Shown here in pieces: positions 34,471 to 45,824 of a stretch of DNA of 64,000 nt. Source of the stretch: Odiellus spinosus (taxonomy: Eukaryota > Arthropoda > Arachnida > Opiliones > Phalangiidae); the NCBI GenBank assembly GCA_963920705.1, contig OY987227.1, positions 17,261,434-17,325,433 of the forward strand, given 5' to 3'. How positions within the stretch are numbered: the stretch's first letter is position 1; each line of letters opens with the position of its first letter. Position numbers and translations under genes: made by a program. The notes under the pieces are model-generated. The model was not told the origin of the DNA. It was given only the letters and a program-made list of their open reading frames with translations, and did not search any database.

Positions 34471-37400
34471 AATTAAATGATCTAAATGATCATTTTGGTC
34501 CATATTTAATGGTTCGATGGAGTTTTTTTTTTCTTAAAAATGTGGGGTTCTGGGTTTAGTCGATATATATTTATTTGTATATTTTATTTACCCCGTAAAT
34601 ATTTATATTTGAGATGCAACGCAAGCTCGTAGATGACTATTTTTGGTCAGTCACTGTTCCCACTGCGTTATTTCAACCCTTTAAAATCGGTTTGACCCAG
34701 ATTGTGAGTTAAATATCAAGAGATTCCAATTAATCGAAAAATAAGGTAGATATCGCGGGAAATTGTACCATATATGAACTTCTATATTTCAAACACATTT
34801 TCTCCTACTTAAACTACATTTGCCATATATTCTAGAGAGACAAAAAATATCCTTAAAATTACGACTTGGCATCAGCAAAATATCACAGTTTTAACTTCTT
34901 TGGAGGGACGAAACTAAAAATTCAAAATATATCAAAGTCTATAGACACTTATGGCTAAATGCGCGTGCGGAAGTTTATTATTGATGGATATTCGGACACG
35001 AGGCCTAGAAAATAAACTCCAATAGTTGGAAGTTTGGGTGTTTTGGTAGAGGGGAGGGAATTTTCACTCACTTTTAAAAAGAATCTAGCTCGTTTTCGAG
35101 GAAGGAGAGTGCATGGTCGTTATTTACGCGATTGGGGCCCGGAAATAAATGGAGCGAAATTATTGACTAGGAGGCCTACCTCAATTTTGATTTACGACCT
35201 CGGTTAGGCTTAGCGACGGAATTATGGGAAAGGAATAAACTGCAGGCTCTGGCGTATAAAACTCTTTAACAAGAGTTTTCGTTAAGTCTAGGCTTTCGAT
35301 CAACACCGAGGGAATTTCTAATTTAAAAAGTGATTAGGTTAAAGGAACTAGGGGGAGGGGGCGTTTAAAACATTTATAACAACGGAGATTAGCCAATAAA
35401 AAAGCCCTTGGGTGCATGCCGAGTAATTTAAAATCTAGATCACGTAATTGGCGCGATATTCCCAGCCGGATAAAATGATTTTTCAGTCAATAATCTACCA
35501 TTATAATCGTGAGACCTTGCTTGATTGTATAACAGTCGATAATACGTCGAAGTGACACGTTATGTTAAATTTCATAAGGAAAAAAAGTAGTGAAAGAGAA
35601 GTTTTCCTGATTCTTATTCTGGAACCCCTCGATCCAAAAAATATATACATATTGGTTGGCTTGTTAGTTTAAAAAGGTTTTCTTTTTTACGTTTTTTTTC
35701 GGAGGGTGGAACGGAATAATAATATTTATTATTATAAGAAAAGTATAGGCGTATAGGTTAAAAGCTTACCTTTATTTTTTTGTCACACGCTTCCTTCGAA
35801 GGTATGTCGATCTAACAAGAAAAAAAAATAATAATAAGGGTTAAACAAATCGGTTTATAACGTGTATATCATACTATTTAAATTCGTGCATTTACAAAAT
35901 ATGGAATTTAGAAATATAATGCATAATATTCTCTTTATATCGACATAAATTTTTTGTTTAAGGCTGGGAAAGCTTTTATATATGTTTATAGCCAATGAGA
36001 GTTGGTCTTTGAAGAAGAGCGTGTTTTATAACTATATTTCGCCCTAATTCAATGTAAGTTAAGTTTCTGTATTGCAATAAGGAGGAAAATTCACCTAGTA
36101 ATGAAAAATGTAAATTTTAATTGCGAATTACAGCGAAACTTTTGATGAGTTTTGATAATGTAATTGAAATTGTTGTACCCCGGAATTCAACTTTCACAGT
36201 GCTCTAATTCTTACGAAGTTCAGCCCTGTTAATACAAAGAAGATTATATTGCGTACACCTGAGTTCTTGAGTGTCTGCTCCCTCGGTCATAGGGTTGTAT
36301 TTTCCCTATACTTGTATTTTATTCAACAGCTAATAGTTAAGTTTTGGAACTATTCCTACACGATGACGAAGGCAAAACTAATAAAACTTCGCTACTGTTC
36401 TAGTTGAATTTAAAATACTACTTTTATTAATAAAGGTTAAAAAAGTATTCATCAGCCTTGGGACTCCTTATTTTTTTGCCATCTAGGTTTGAAAGGTGGT
36501 ATATATATAATCCTAATCAATATCAAATAGCGCACAAAAAGGCTTAACACGAAAGTCAAATTGAACAGGGAAAGGAAAAAATGAGCAAACATCAGTACAA
36601 CAGCGTCGCGTGATTTAAAGAAAAGGAAATATACGAGGGGTCAGGAAAATATATATAGCGATATACAACTCGACGCTATTTGGTCGTTAAAAATGTACTA
36701 TCATTTCTCCTCCCCCGCGTTATTTGCAACGTTTCTCTCATTTTCTTTTATATCCGTTGATACACATCTGTTACCACCAAAACTCGCTTCTAAATCAATG
36801 CAACTCGTCTTCTGTTTTTTTTTTTGTTTTTTTTTTCTTTTGTGGTCTCATTTTTTGTTTCTTTGGTAATACGCCTTTTAGGCTTAGGGTCGCTTAACAC
36901 TATTTGGCAAATATGTTCTATAAGCAAAAAGATTAAGGAGAAAATAAAAGGAGCGACCAAAAACTTTCTGTTTGGATGGAGGGTACAAGAACATGAGAAC
37001 TCAAGCGTACAAAAGTTTTAAGCTCCTTTGAACTAACAAAGATCAAAACTGAGCTCAGCAAGCATAAGAGATCAAAACTGAACTCAGTAAACTCAGTACT
37101 ATAGCGAATTCATGGAATTCACACCGTGTTAGTTGGGTTGAAAAAAAGTGTTTCTGCTCGAAATATGATTTTGAGGTTTAAACCATGAAGTCTCATTCTC
37201 ATTGATTAAAGTTGTTGAAATATCTAATTCACCTATCTAGTTCACATATCTAGTTTATGTGTGTCTGCCCCATGGGTTGGATATATTTTTGGTTATAAGG
37301 TTTTTTTTTCCTAAACTATTGTTAAGCTAATTTAAACTTTGAATTCGAAGATTTTTACAAGATACAAATTAATTTTAGAATTAAAACGAATTCCTTCTGT

Positions 37401-38490
37401 TTCTATTTAAATTATTTTAATTATATATTAATTGAATCATATCTCCGAGCTACTTACAGAAGTGTCCAAAATGTTTTTCTAGACTAAACTTGATAGTTTC
37501 CAAAAAAAAAAAAAAAAAAAAATGAATCAGATCTATTGTAAATATTCGTATGAGTAATATTTGAGTGGTAAAAAATATTATAATTTGAACACGTCGGGCA
37601 CGTTTTTAGTCGTATCACGGCACGACTTCAAACTGAAACGAGTCAACAATGGCATACGCCAGTCTAATTTTACTAAAAGCATTAGTTATGATCTGCATAG
37701 TTTATTCGGGAGCTGGCCATAGAAATTAGATATATCTAAGTTGACATAAACACCGGATCCGTACAATGTTAGGTGTATCGCGAGAAGAGAGGGAGAGAAA
37801 AGGCACGGAGATATGGATGTGTTTAAGCAATTCCATTAACTAAAATCCCACAGAGACACACAAAAACTCAACACCCAACTTTACCTATAACCATTACCTC
37901 TACACACCCAGAAATAACCTGAGAAACTCCAAAGTTCATTATTTATTTCAGAAAAGTAATTAACTCCAAGTAGCGTAACGCTTTCGGCTTACGTCATAGC
38001 TAACCAAGCGTTAGATAAAAAAATTATTACAACTCCTGTTACATTTTAGTGAGATTTTGAGGGAGGGGGATGGACTTCAGGAGGATGCGCTTCTCTATAT
38101 TATCTTCCCATTCCTATACTCTTAAAATATCTCCAGAGTAGTGTTCGGCTCGAGTTAAATAATCGCATAGATATTCTGAAATACATTCTATTTTATCATC
38201 CGTTTGTTTAATCGTTTCCTTTTTATCCAAAAATGACCTCTATCCCATTCAAAAACATAGTACTTAAGTGTGATATTGGAGGAAAGAAATACTTTACGGC
38301 GAGGGTGCCAAGATGGAGGTCGGATAAGCCTATTCCTTAATACTATCTTAACTGTAATTAAAGCGCTTTCACGTTTTAAATGGTTGAAAAAATATTAATC
38401 GCTACTCAAATTGTTATAGTTAATTTCAACTTGATTTGGTAATTGCACTCGCAAAACTAAGATTCATTTATTAATAACGAATTAAACAAT
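34471..38490. other. AT-rich stretch, nothing firm
   Basis: No supported gene. A 30-bp direct duplication around GATCAAAACTGA lies at about 37039-37090, and there is a 21-nt poly(A) at 37502-37522. Confidence 0.4.
37502..37522 (+). repeat. Poly(A), 21 nt
   Basis: Uninterrupted A run. Confidence 0.9.
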
Positions 38491-38502
38491 TCGTAAAGAA
38501 AA

Positions 38503-38739
38503 ATGATAGCTTTTCTAATGGTCTTCTTGTTGTCAAATCAAGGCGGAATTGACAACAAAGGTAGTCCATTAATTCTAATAGCAAAATTCAATAATTATCG
38601 ATTGAGTCTCCGTGGAAATGAATCAACGCGACGCAAGCGTTGGTCCATTATAGTGAGATATAAAGCTTACAGTGACAGACGGAAATTATGTACATTTAAG
38701 CTAAGGATATGTGAGAAAGTTAATAATCTGCACGTGTGA
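38503..38739 (+). CDS. Weak candidate: 78-codon frame with hydrophobic start
   Basis: An ATG frame whose first residues are MIAFLMVFLLSNQGG, a short hydrophobic segment like a signal peptide. It is followed by a basic region with RRKR and two Cys near the C-terminus. The secreted-peptide look is suggestive, but the codon pattern is AT-rich throughout and the length is within chance. No family is recognised. Confidence 0.12.
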   Translation: MIAFLMVFLLSNQGGIDNKGSPLILIAKFNNYRLSLRGNESTRRKRWSIIVRYKAYSDRRKLCTFKLRICEKVNNLHV

Positions 38740-41700
38740 AATAACAAAGTTAGTGTAAAAAATCGGCAATCGATAACATTTCCGTGTATGTCAAATGATA
38801 ATGTCAATTGCCTGACCAAGTTTAATATAATGTGTCTAAGTTCAAGTTGTGCGTGTGTCAAATTATAACTTGTATCAAAGTGGAAATTAATGTTGCTCGT
38901 GTGTCCATTTAAAAAAGTTCACGCGTGAAACCGTGTGAAGTGATAACGTCAAGTCACGGTAAATTTATATTTTACAAGTATGAAATGGTTATGTTCATAG
39001 AAACAGGGTCAAGGTTAAACTCTGCTCTTTCCGAAATCTTTCGACAGTGGGAAAGATTGAGATACATTGTATAATTAGAGCAACTTAACCCATTACATCA
39101 AAATACGCTGTTAGAATTTATCAAGTCTATCCCAATTAGTAAATTCTTTTAATAGGCATTGATATTTGAGTCCAGCCTATCATATAGCTACTGTTGACGG
39201 AGGTCAGACCTTCGTACTCGTAAGATCTTCGGAGTAGACTCGAGTGTGAATGTGGTGTCGAGAGAATCCGCGAGGTCAAACCCTATTGTCCTAAGCTTTT
39301 AGGTCAAAGGCGAAGAGATGGGGTTGAGAGAAGACTCCGAAAGAAGCTTATATAAAGAGTCGAAAATTAATGATCTGGGAAAATGGCGATTGGAAATGGG
39401 GAAAGGAAGGAAGGGTGAACTTAACCGCGCCACAAAATAGTTAACAGGAGAAGGGACACGGAAAACTGAAGAGCCGAGGGTCGAGACGGCGAGAAACTTT
39501 TAAAGGTCGCTTAACATTATTAAATCCCCATTTTCCCCAGCGCGTAAGAGAATGGGGGGAAAACGTAGGGTATTAGACAAAAGAGTTTCAGGATGGGTGT
39601 ATACGGGGGTACGAAGACTGAGCGTGCTAGGTCGAAGAGAAGGACAGTACTTGGTATAATTGGCGTCAATTCGATGTCCGTATAGCCTCAGCGAGCTCCG
39701 CTCATTTTAAAAGCCGTCAACTCTAATTAACGAGACCCTAGTTTGTTCGACGTGCTTGAATTAATGAAGTGAACTCTAGAACGAGTACCGAATAACTCTT
39801 TCTATAGAGTTGCAGTACTGAAGTTCCCATCGGTCTGTTCGTTTGGATTGAGGCAATGCAATAATACCGAGGGAAAAAGGAACACGGGAACATACCAAAT
39901 ACATCACTTCTAGATAGGGATTGATTGGAGCAAGTACATGGAATGTAATGCGTCTTGTTAACCTTATTTAAAACAATTAAGTTATCTTATGGGGAAGGAG
40001 AAATGTCCGGTATATACTTTTTAAAGCATACAGAAGAGACTACCTTTGTATTCGTTAGCTCAAGTAATTTGAATGGACTAAAATTTTCAAGTTTGTTCCA
40101 ACTTAGTTTGAAATAATGAAATGAAACTGACCAATGTATGTTTAAAGTATCCAGCCATGTTAAAGGTAAATGATTCTGAATAGAACAAATTGATCACGTA
40201 ACCAATACATTGTATATGTTAACAATGTCGTACCCCCATTAGTTCGATTTCTCACACTCTATTATCTTAAGAAGGTTCAACAAACTTGCCTACTTCAATT
40301 GGTCCAGGTTTTTTTTATTCAATTTAAGTAACGTGAAAAAATTAAGGAGAAAACTCTGCAAAGCCTTGGGAGCGTATTAACGAAGTGATATCGAAAAACA
40401 GTCTACTCCAACTTAGTTATCATTTTCTAAATTAAATCTAATTAACGGTAAAGTGACAGTTTTGAGTTTTCAACGTGAATTTAGGTGAGGCTTCCTTATT
40501 TATTCGCGCTTTTATTTAGTGGAGATTTAACGAAACCTGTCGCTTCGAACGTGCTTCTATCTCCAGGAGGAGCTTCTGTATTAAGAAATCCAGGCCTGGG
40601 TTTGAAGAGGGAGCCCCGATAGAAAGAGCTTAAAAGAGATAGAAGAAAATTTTCTTAACCCTCTCAAACATTCTTATTTATAATAAATTGGCTTGATTAA
40701 AAGTTTGTCAAAAACTGTTTTCATAAACAGTGATTTTTTTTCTTCTTCGTTGTTGGTTGCGTAAATGATTGAAAGCGGCTTTTTATTTCTGGATTTCATT
40801 TTATTTCAACACACTTTCGTGACATATTTTACGCGGCACGCTAAATTGGGACAGGGACGTAAAATCGATTCGAAGTTTAAAAAATAATAATATACGCTAC
40901 ATTGGAATAAAAATAAAACCCTGGTTTTAATTTTTTTTGAAAATACCATATGAGATTAACTAAAAAATCCAAAATTAATTAAATCAATCAAAGAAAGATT
41001 AATATTTCATTGCTAAAATGAAATAAAATGAGATTGGGTCAAACATTGTGAAATCAACGTATTTCACAAACCGAGGACTGGTGACAAAGAGCGACAGTGT
41101 GAGCGCAATAACACGAAGGTTCGAGAAGTACTTTACGAAAAGGGTTTTTCGATAAATCGCCCTCAAAAAGCTCTTTCTTGCTTTACATGAGGGTGAAGAT
41201 ATGGTTATAGGCCTTCGAAATCCCTAAACTCTTCGAGTTCTTAACTAAATGTTGTATCTAAATTTTCAAATTTAACATGCCCAATAAATCTACTTTTTAG
41301 TATTATCACGGTTGTTAAATTTGCCTTCTAGAAGAAAGTCCAATGGGTCGAATATTAAAAACATGCAATTTCGTACACTTTCCAAGAAAAATACAAATCC
41401 CAACTAACAATCCGAGATTGATATTGGATTTTATGAAAATAAGGCTTTAAAAATCAGGAAATTTCAGAAATCGTGAGATCTAAAATTTTAAGAAACCAAG
41501 AACCCCCTCCCCCCCCCCCCAAAAAAATCATGAAACGCCAAAAGAAAATTAAGAAACCCCAAGAAAAATCAAGAAATTCAAAATCGGTTAAAAACAGCAT
41601 GCTCTAGGCTAATCCAAAATTAAAAAATCCTTAACACTGTTTTTTGGAAAGCCTATATTTTTCTTCTATGAAATTTAAAATTGTTCATCCAATTTAGCGT

Positions 41701-41930
41701 CACTTGACTTACTAGTATTTTAAATAAAACTAATTTTTCTACCGTGGGTACAATTCTATCGAAGAAACAATATGCACGAGTTTACTATAAATCACATCTC
41801 CTAGATGCACCTACTCCATTCGCTATACATACAATCTTAATTTACCGAAAGAGAAAAACTCGCAACTGTTTTCTAGTCATTTAAACTTGGGAGCCCGATA
41901 ACATCACCATTCTTCTTTTTTTTTTCCACT
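38740..41930. other. Mostly unremarkable; purine-rich patch at 39.36-39.64 kb
   Basis: The block CGTGTGTCAAAT(G/T)ATAA or parts of it recur near 38783, 38848 and 38933, a possible decayed tandem repeat. 39360-39640 is purine-rich on the plus strand. A C12 run lies at 41509-41520. No gene supported. Confidence 0.4.
41509..41520 (+). repeat. Poly(C), 12 nt
   Basis: Twelve C residues after CCCCCT. A G-rich minus strand results. Confidence 0.9.
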
Positions 41931-41933
41931 AGG

Positions 41934-41939
41934 TTTATT
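41934..41939 (-). terminator. Candidate poly(A) signal AATAAA
   Basis: AATAAA on the minus strand, about 107 bp past the TAG of the candidate terminal exon, followed by a GT-rich stretch (GGTGATGTT) about 25 bp on. The arrangement fits cleavage and polyadenylation of the candidate minus-strand transcript. Confidence 0.3.
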
Positions 41940-42045
41940 TCTATTTGGGAGGGCGCTCACACAAGGAGCATCTTTTCTTTCTCACCCCAATAGAGTCTTC
42001 TCTCTCGCTCTCTCCATCCCATTAATGAGTGTTGTTCAGGCCGAG

Positions 42046-42112
42046 CTATTTCTGCATCTCGCAGGACAGCAGACCTGATGAGTAAAGGCCGACCATGGAC
42101 CCGCGAAGAACG
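42046..42112 (-). CDS. Candidate terminal coding exon, product unknown
   Basis: After an acceptor-like ATTCAACAG (minus strand), the first base completes the codon left open by the exon at 42312-42457. The frame then runs VLRGSMVGLYSSGLLSCEM QK to TAG at 42046. Most of the 21 codons end in G or C, like the upstream exon. The acceptor has a poor pyrimidine tract, which is the main weakness. An AATAAA lies about 107 bp downstream. The intron would be about 200 bp. I do not recognise the protein. Confidence 0.33.
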
Positions 42113-42311
42113 CTGTTGAATTCTAGATAGCAGCGCATTCTATCAACCCCTCTGACCTTCTTTCGTCTTCCTCTTTTAACAACACTGTTATAAACGATGG
42201 TCCGTGCACCAACTGATAGAGTCCAACAAGTGAAAGCCCCCTACCTTCACTTCCTCTCTTTTCCACATAAAAGTAAATCGATAAATTGCATCCCCTTTTT
42301 GCTGCCCCTAC

Positions 42312-42457
42312 CTCCATTCTGCAGGGATCTCTTCGCCTTCTCCCTTCCGTACATGGATGTCGTTTCGTAGAGTCTCCTCTTTCATCCGCACCAGCGGCGG
42401 CTGTGGGATGATGCGGGGAGTGGCCGGGAAGCCCAAGAGCATGGATGGATTGGCTAT
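42312..42457 (-). CDS. Candidate internal coding exon, product unknown
   Basis: Minus-strand island of high G/C in AT-rich surroundings. An acceptor (TTTTTGCTCTGAG) precedes 42457, and a donor (GGAG|GTAGGG) follows 42312. The 146-bp exon starts in phase 0 and reads IANPSMLLGFPATPRIIPQP, then a mixed-charge segment that includes MKEETLRNDIHVRKGEGEE, ending with two bases of a codon. Around 60% of codons end in G/C. Composition changes abruptly at the acceptor. The plus strand is also open here with its own good acceptor, so strand is not certain. The minus reading has the more natural residue mix, while the plus reading is Ser/Arg/Gly-rich as antisense frames often are. No family recognised. 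Confidence 0.4.
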
Positions 42458-42564
42458 CTCAGAGCAAAAACTTAGTATATGGTTCAAGGTGAAATTAACT
42501 TGCCGAAGTCTTAATTCAGGGCGTAGTAAAGTAAATATATATTCTTTAATAAATTTCGTGTAGG

Positions 42565-42608
42565 GCCTCAAACACGAATCAAAACAGCCTCAAACACGAG
42601 TCAAAATC
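42565..42608 (+). repeat. 22-bp tandem duplication
   Basis: GCCTCAAACACGAATCAAAA plus two bases is repeated immediately with few differences. Confidence 0.9.
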
Positions 42609-43178
42609 GCCCTAAAGGGGTTTAGTAAATTAGTAATGAATCCTTAAAAAAGTATTATATTTTTTTTTTTTTAATTTTCAAGTGTTTTATTTTAACATAA
42701 GGTGATAGAGTTAAGATACTTGCTTGTTCAAGGACGATCGAAAGACGGACGATAATTTCCGATATATATCATTTTTTTTTTTTTTGGAATTTTTGGACTT
42801 TATTGTAGAGGGACAACATTGAACTAAAAACCCGACACGATGAGCCGGAAGTACCAAATGTTTTCTACGGATAGAGGTAGTGGCGTTTATGCGGGGCGTG
42901 GGCGGCCGTGTTTTTGCCATGGGAGCGTTTTTAACATGGATCTCTAAAGCTACCAGATTCTGCCCAAATGGATTACGTCAAAATGGTTGAAAAAGGGTAG
43001 GATCATTCATGAGAATATACGTCGCAAAATAAAAAGGATAACTGATAGACCTCGATAGATAGTGGAGTTATTCCATTTTTGCACGAACAATGACAGGGAT
43101 ATATTGTATAGTTCATATTACCTTTCTTTGTCAATGCGTTTAAAGTTAGGCTACCCGTTATCTCTACGATTAGTTTAC

Positions 43179-43415
43179 ATTGAGGTAAACGAAGTTGGCT
43201 TCGAGCTCGATGCGAACGTGTGAAACTAAGTGCTCTATAGTTTTGAGAGGAACGAGACTGGGACGAGATGGGGTCGTTTTCTCGCTCGGGGAAAGGGAAA
43301 TAGCTCGCAATATCGTATATAATACCAGCGCCGACAGAAATACAGAGGGTAAAGGTTGATCAGGAGGGGGAATCCCAGCCTCTCCATCTCCGATTCTTTT
43401 CTTCTCAGATTTCAT
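43179..43415 (-). CDS. Possible upstream exon of the 42 kb candidate gene
   Basis: A minus-strand ATG frame that could end at a donor-like AAT|GTAAAC (43179) in phase 0, matching the phase-0 start of the exon at 42457. Read this way it is proline- and serine-rich in the middle (PPPDQPLP, then SLSPSEKTTPSRPS). About 45% of codons end in G/C, above background. Without that splice the frame would stop two codons later, at 81 codons. No family is recognised and the link to the 42 kb exons rests only on strand, phase and composition. Confidence 0.2.
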
Positions 43416-43476
43416 CTGTTCATGCCGTCATTTACCTTAATAGCGTGGACAGGTATAATTTGGAGCTCTTTTTTTC

Positions 43477-43490
43477 CACCCTATAGGGTG
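43477..43490. other. Perfect palindrome CACCCTATAGGGTG
   Basis: A 14-bp perfect palindrome sharing the CCCTATAGGG core with 23050-23063. Confidence 0.9.
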
Positions 43491-43796
43491 AAGAATACTA
43501 TAATGGGAAAAAGATCAATCTTGGTCTTTTTCTTCATACGTGATGCTTGTTTTAAGAATTAACCCAAGTTACTTTCATGTAAAAAACGGATAGTTACATG
43601 CTTCAAGTTTTTTTTTGCCGAGCAGAGGCTTACTACCAGACCTTTCATTTCTTTGAATAAACTCATTTCGTGAAAATGTATTTAGTAGTTTCCTAAAAAA
43701 TACTTGTCAAAGTGCTTAAGTATTTCTTCATTTTAATTTAAAATTTGTATTGTATAAGTTACTCCGTGGACGTATTCATTAAAGCAGCTAGTACTT

Positions 43797-44054
43797 TCAT
43801 CCAAGATAAGAAAGAAAAGTACTCTTAGTTTCTAATTCTTGGATATAATTTCTTTTTACTTTCGACTCCCGGCGCTTATAATCTTTTTGCCAGCTATTGT
43901 CGACTGGGCCGCCATTACCATCCGACCAATAGAATAAAGGGGAGGTTAGATACGCCATGTTCGTCGCCATTTCTAGCTTTACCAGGTATTGGGGTGGCTG
44001 TAGTAGGATATAGCGTACGTGCAATTTTGACAGGTGCATGACAGAGTGTAACAA
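43797..44054 (-). other. Open frame with a good-context internal ATG, unassigned
   Basis: An 85-codon minus frame. Its internal start GAAATGGCGACG would give a 57-residue product beginning MATNMAYLTSPLFY with a basic C-terminal half. An ATTGG lies inside it. Composition is only mildly raised in G/C at third positions. It could be the first exon of the candidate gene downstream or chance. The segment 44009-44070 within and beside it is a dispersed repeat. Confidence 0.15.
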
Positions 44055-44070
44055 ATATTTTTAAAGAGCC
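44009..44070 (+). repeat. Dispersed repeat (mate at 62122)
   Basis: TAGCGTACGTGCAATTTTGA followed by AACAAATATTTTTAAAGA matches 62122-62170 with small gaps. Confidence 0.5.
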
Positions 44071-44306
44071 AAGATTTATCATACTTAAAATAATAGAGAT
44101 AGGGCCACAAAATATTTAGCCTGCTCACTAAAATTCTTTAGCTACGGTGTTGCCCTTAGATACACTTTCGCGCATGGGCGTTGAGCCTTAATCCGATTTT
44201 TGCCAGTTTTCACCGCTTGAGGTCTTTGCTTCAGTGGGAAATAATTCTGTACATCCTGACTAGTTTATTCATTAATTGTCATACTTTTATGTTACATATG
44301 GAGCTA

Positions 44307-44636
44307 ATAATAACAAGAATCCATTTAGGTTCCATAAGAATATGGGAGGGCCGCGATTCAATAAGCATCCTTCCAAACTTTGTAGCAAAAGTTCGTCTGC
44401 TTCGAATCGATTTTTCAAGTAAATCGCTCCTGACATCTATTATTAACCAGCGCCACTAACGACCTTGACATAATATTTTGGGTAATAAAAATGGAGCCGA
44501 CCAAAAAAAGATCAAAGCGTACAAATGTTGCGAAAATTGCAGACGAACTTTTGTTACAAAGTTTGGGAGGATGGTACCAGAGGCTAAAGCTATGCTCCCA
44601 TATTCTTATGGAACCTTAATGGATTCTTGATAATAA
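44307..44636. mobile_element. MITE family A copy 2 with 7-bp target duplication
   Basis: The 316-bp element (44314-44629) begins CAAGAATCCATTTAGGTTCC and ends GGATTCTTG. It is flanked by a perfect 7-bp direct repeat, ATAATAA (44307-44313 and 44630-44636). It is highly similar to 26219-26526 along its whole length, in the same orientation. The internal ATG frame has E-to-K and a silent change relative to copy 1 and ends in TAA 43 codons in. The two different 7-bp duplications prove independent insertions. Confidence 0.85.
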
Positions 44637-45452
44637 TTTTACGCTATCGTGTAATGAAAAAGATCTATCCGAAGTAAAACGAATATTTCAATACCACCCA
44701 CTTGGCAAGAAAATTCAAATGATGTTCGTTATATAACAAACATTTAATTAAATCTAAACATACATGGATACTTTGGCATAGTCTTGAGTAAAGAATAAAA
44801 AAAAAAACTCCATTTCCACTATTCCAGTTTCCTTTGCTGGTAACTGTACACTAAAACTCTAATGTATATCTAAGGATACGCAATTATCTCGCGTGACTTA
44901 AAGCTCTAATTGAAATAATTTTAAATTAAGCTTAACTCGAACGCAATCTCCTCTTTCAATATCTGATTAATAATTAAACTTTAACGCAGACTCGAACGGG
45001 ACTAATGTTGATTTAAAACGGTTAATTTACGAGCTAAAGATCTTAGATTATAGCTGTAGATTTATTATCCGACCGCTATTGATGGGATAATATACTATAC
45101 TTCGGAGAGTTGTAACGCAAGGTTAAACTGATATAGTAAAAGTAGTACGTATATTTCCGGCCTACAAAGTGTATTCAAATTGATCGAATATCTTTAGCAC
45201 TCGTATTCCAGGTGCTTTAGGGTAGAAGGAAGTTTCAAATTCACGAATCTATATCTTTTATTATTTATTATAAATTATATGGTTTAGTTTCTAAAATATT
45301 ACGGATTTTAAGTGACTGCAAATATGTAAATATAGAATTACTTTATATTTCAATAATTTATTTAGTCGTTACATTTTTCGAAGGCATATACTTCATGGAG
45401 ATCTTGAATTTCTTCGAATTGATGGGGTTAGTAACCAATAATCCAATTTTAT
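44637..45452. other. AT-rich stretch, nothing firm
   Basis: No gene, repeat or signal stood out. Confidence 0.4.
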
Positions 45453-45824
45453 TTAAAGGGCGAATTCAGCTTACAACAACTGATTTTTAATCGGCTCATT
45501 ATCATTTTAATATGCCTAATCCATCAGTAAAATTTTTTACATAAATATTAAACCCAGAAAATAGGCTTAGCTGGATTCATGGAGACTGATTTCCTCGCAT
45601 ATAGGAGCTATATAGCGACCAATCGAATGTTATTGGAAGTCTTTAACGACGGGCGTTGCTCATTGGTCGCGAGGAAATCAGGGTCTCCACGAATCCAGCT
45701 AAGCCTCTTTTCTGATGGGTAAGTTTTAAATTTGTTTGTAATTTTTTTTACAGCTGAATAAGGCCTATTTAAACGGTAAGAAATCGATAGAAAAATCACT
45801 TGTTAGGTTGCACTCTCCCTTTAA
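45453..45824. mobile_element. MITE family B copy 2, TTAA-flanked, 372 bp
   Basis: Starts TTAA-AGGGCGAATTC and ends TTGCACTCTCCCT-TTAA. The interior matches 11479-11838: ATAGGCTTAGCTGGATTCATGG and its complement, then GCGACCAATCGAATG with CATTGGTCGC. Nested inverted repeats let almost the whole element form a hairpin. The interior pairs are better preserved than in copy 1, so it may be the younger insertion. Confidence 0.75.

Noticed and set aside
34995..35214. A protein-like open frame without ATG near 35.0-35.2 kb
   Set aside because: Residue mix looks natural but third positions show no bias and there are no splice sites; such frames are common here by chance.
43797..44054. Promoter and first exon of the 42 kb gene at the GAAATGGCGACG start
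   Set aside because: Attractive context, but no donor with the right phase could be fixed and part of the region is a dispersed repeat; kept only as an unassigned frame.
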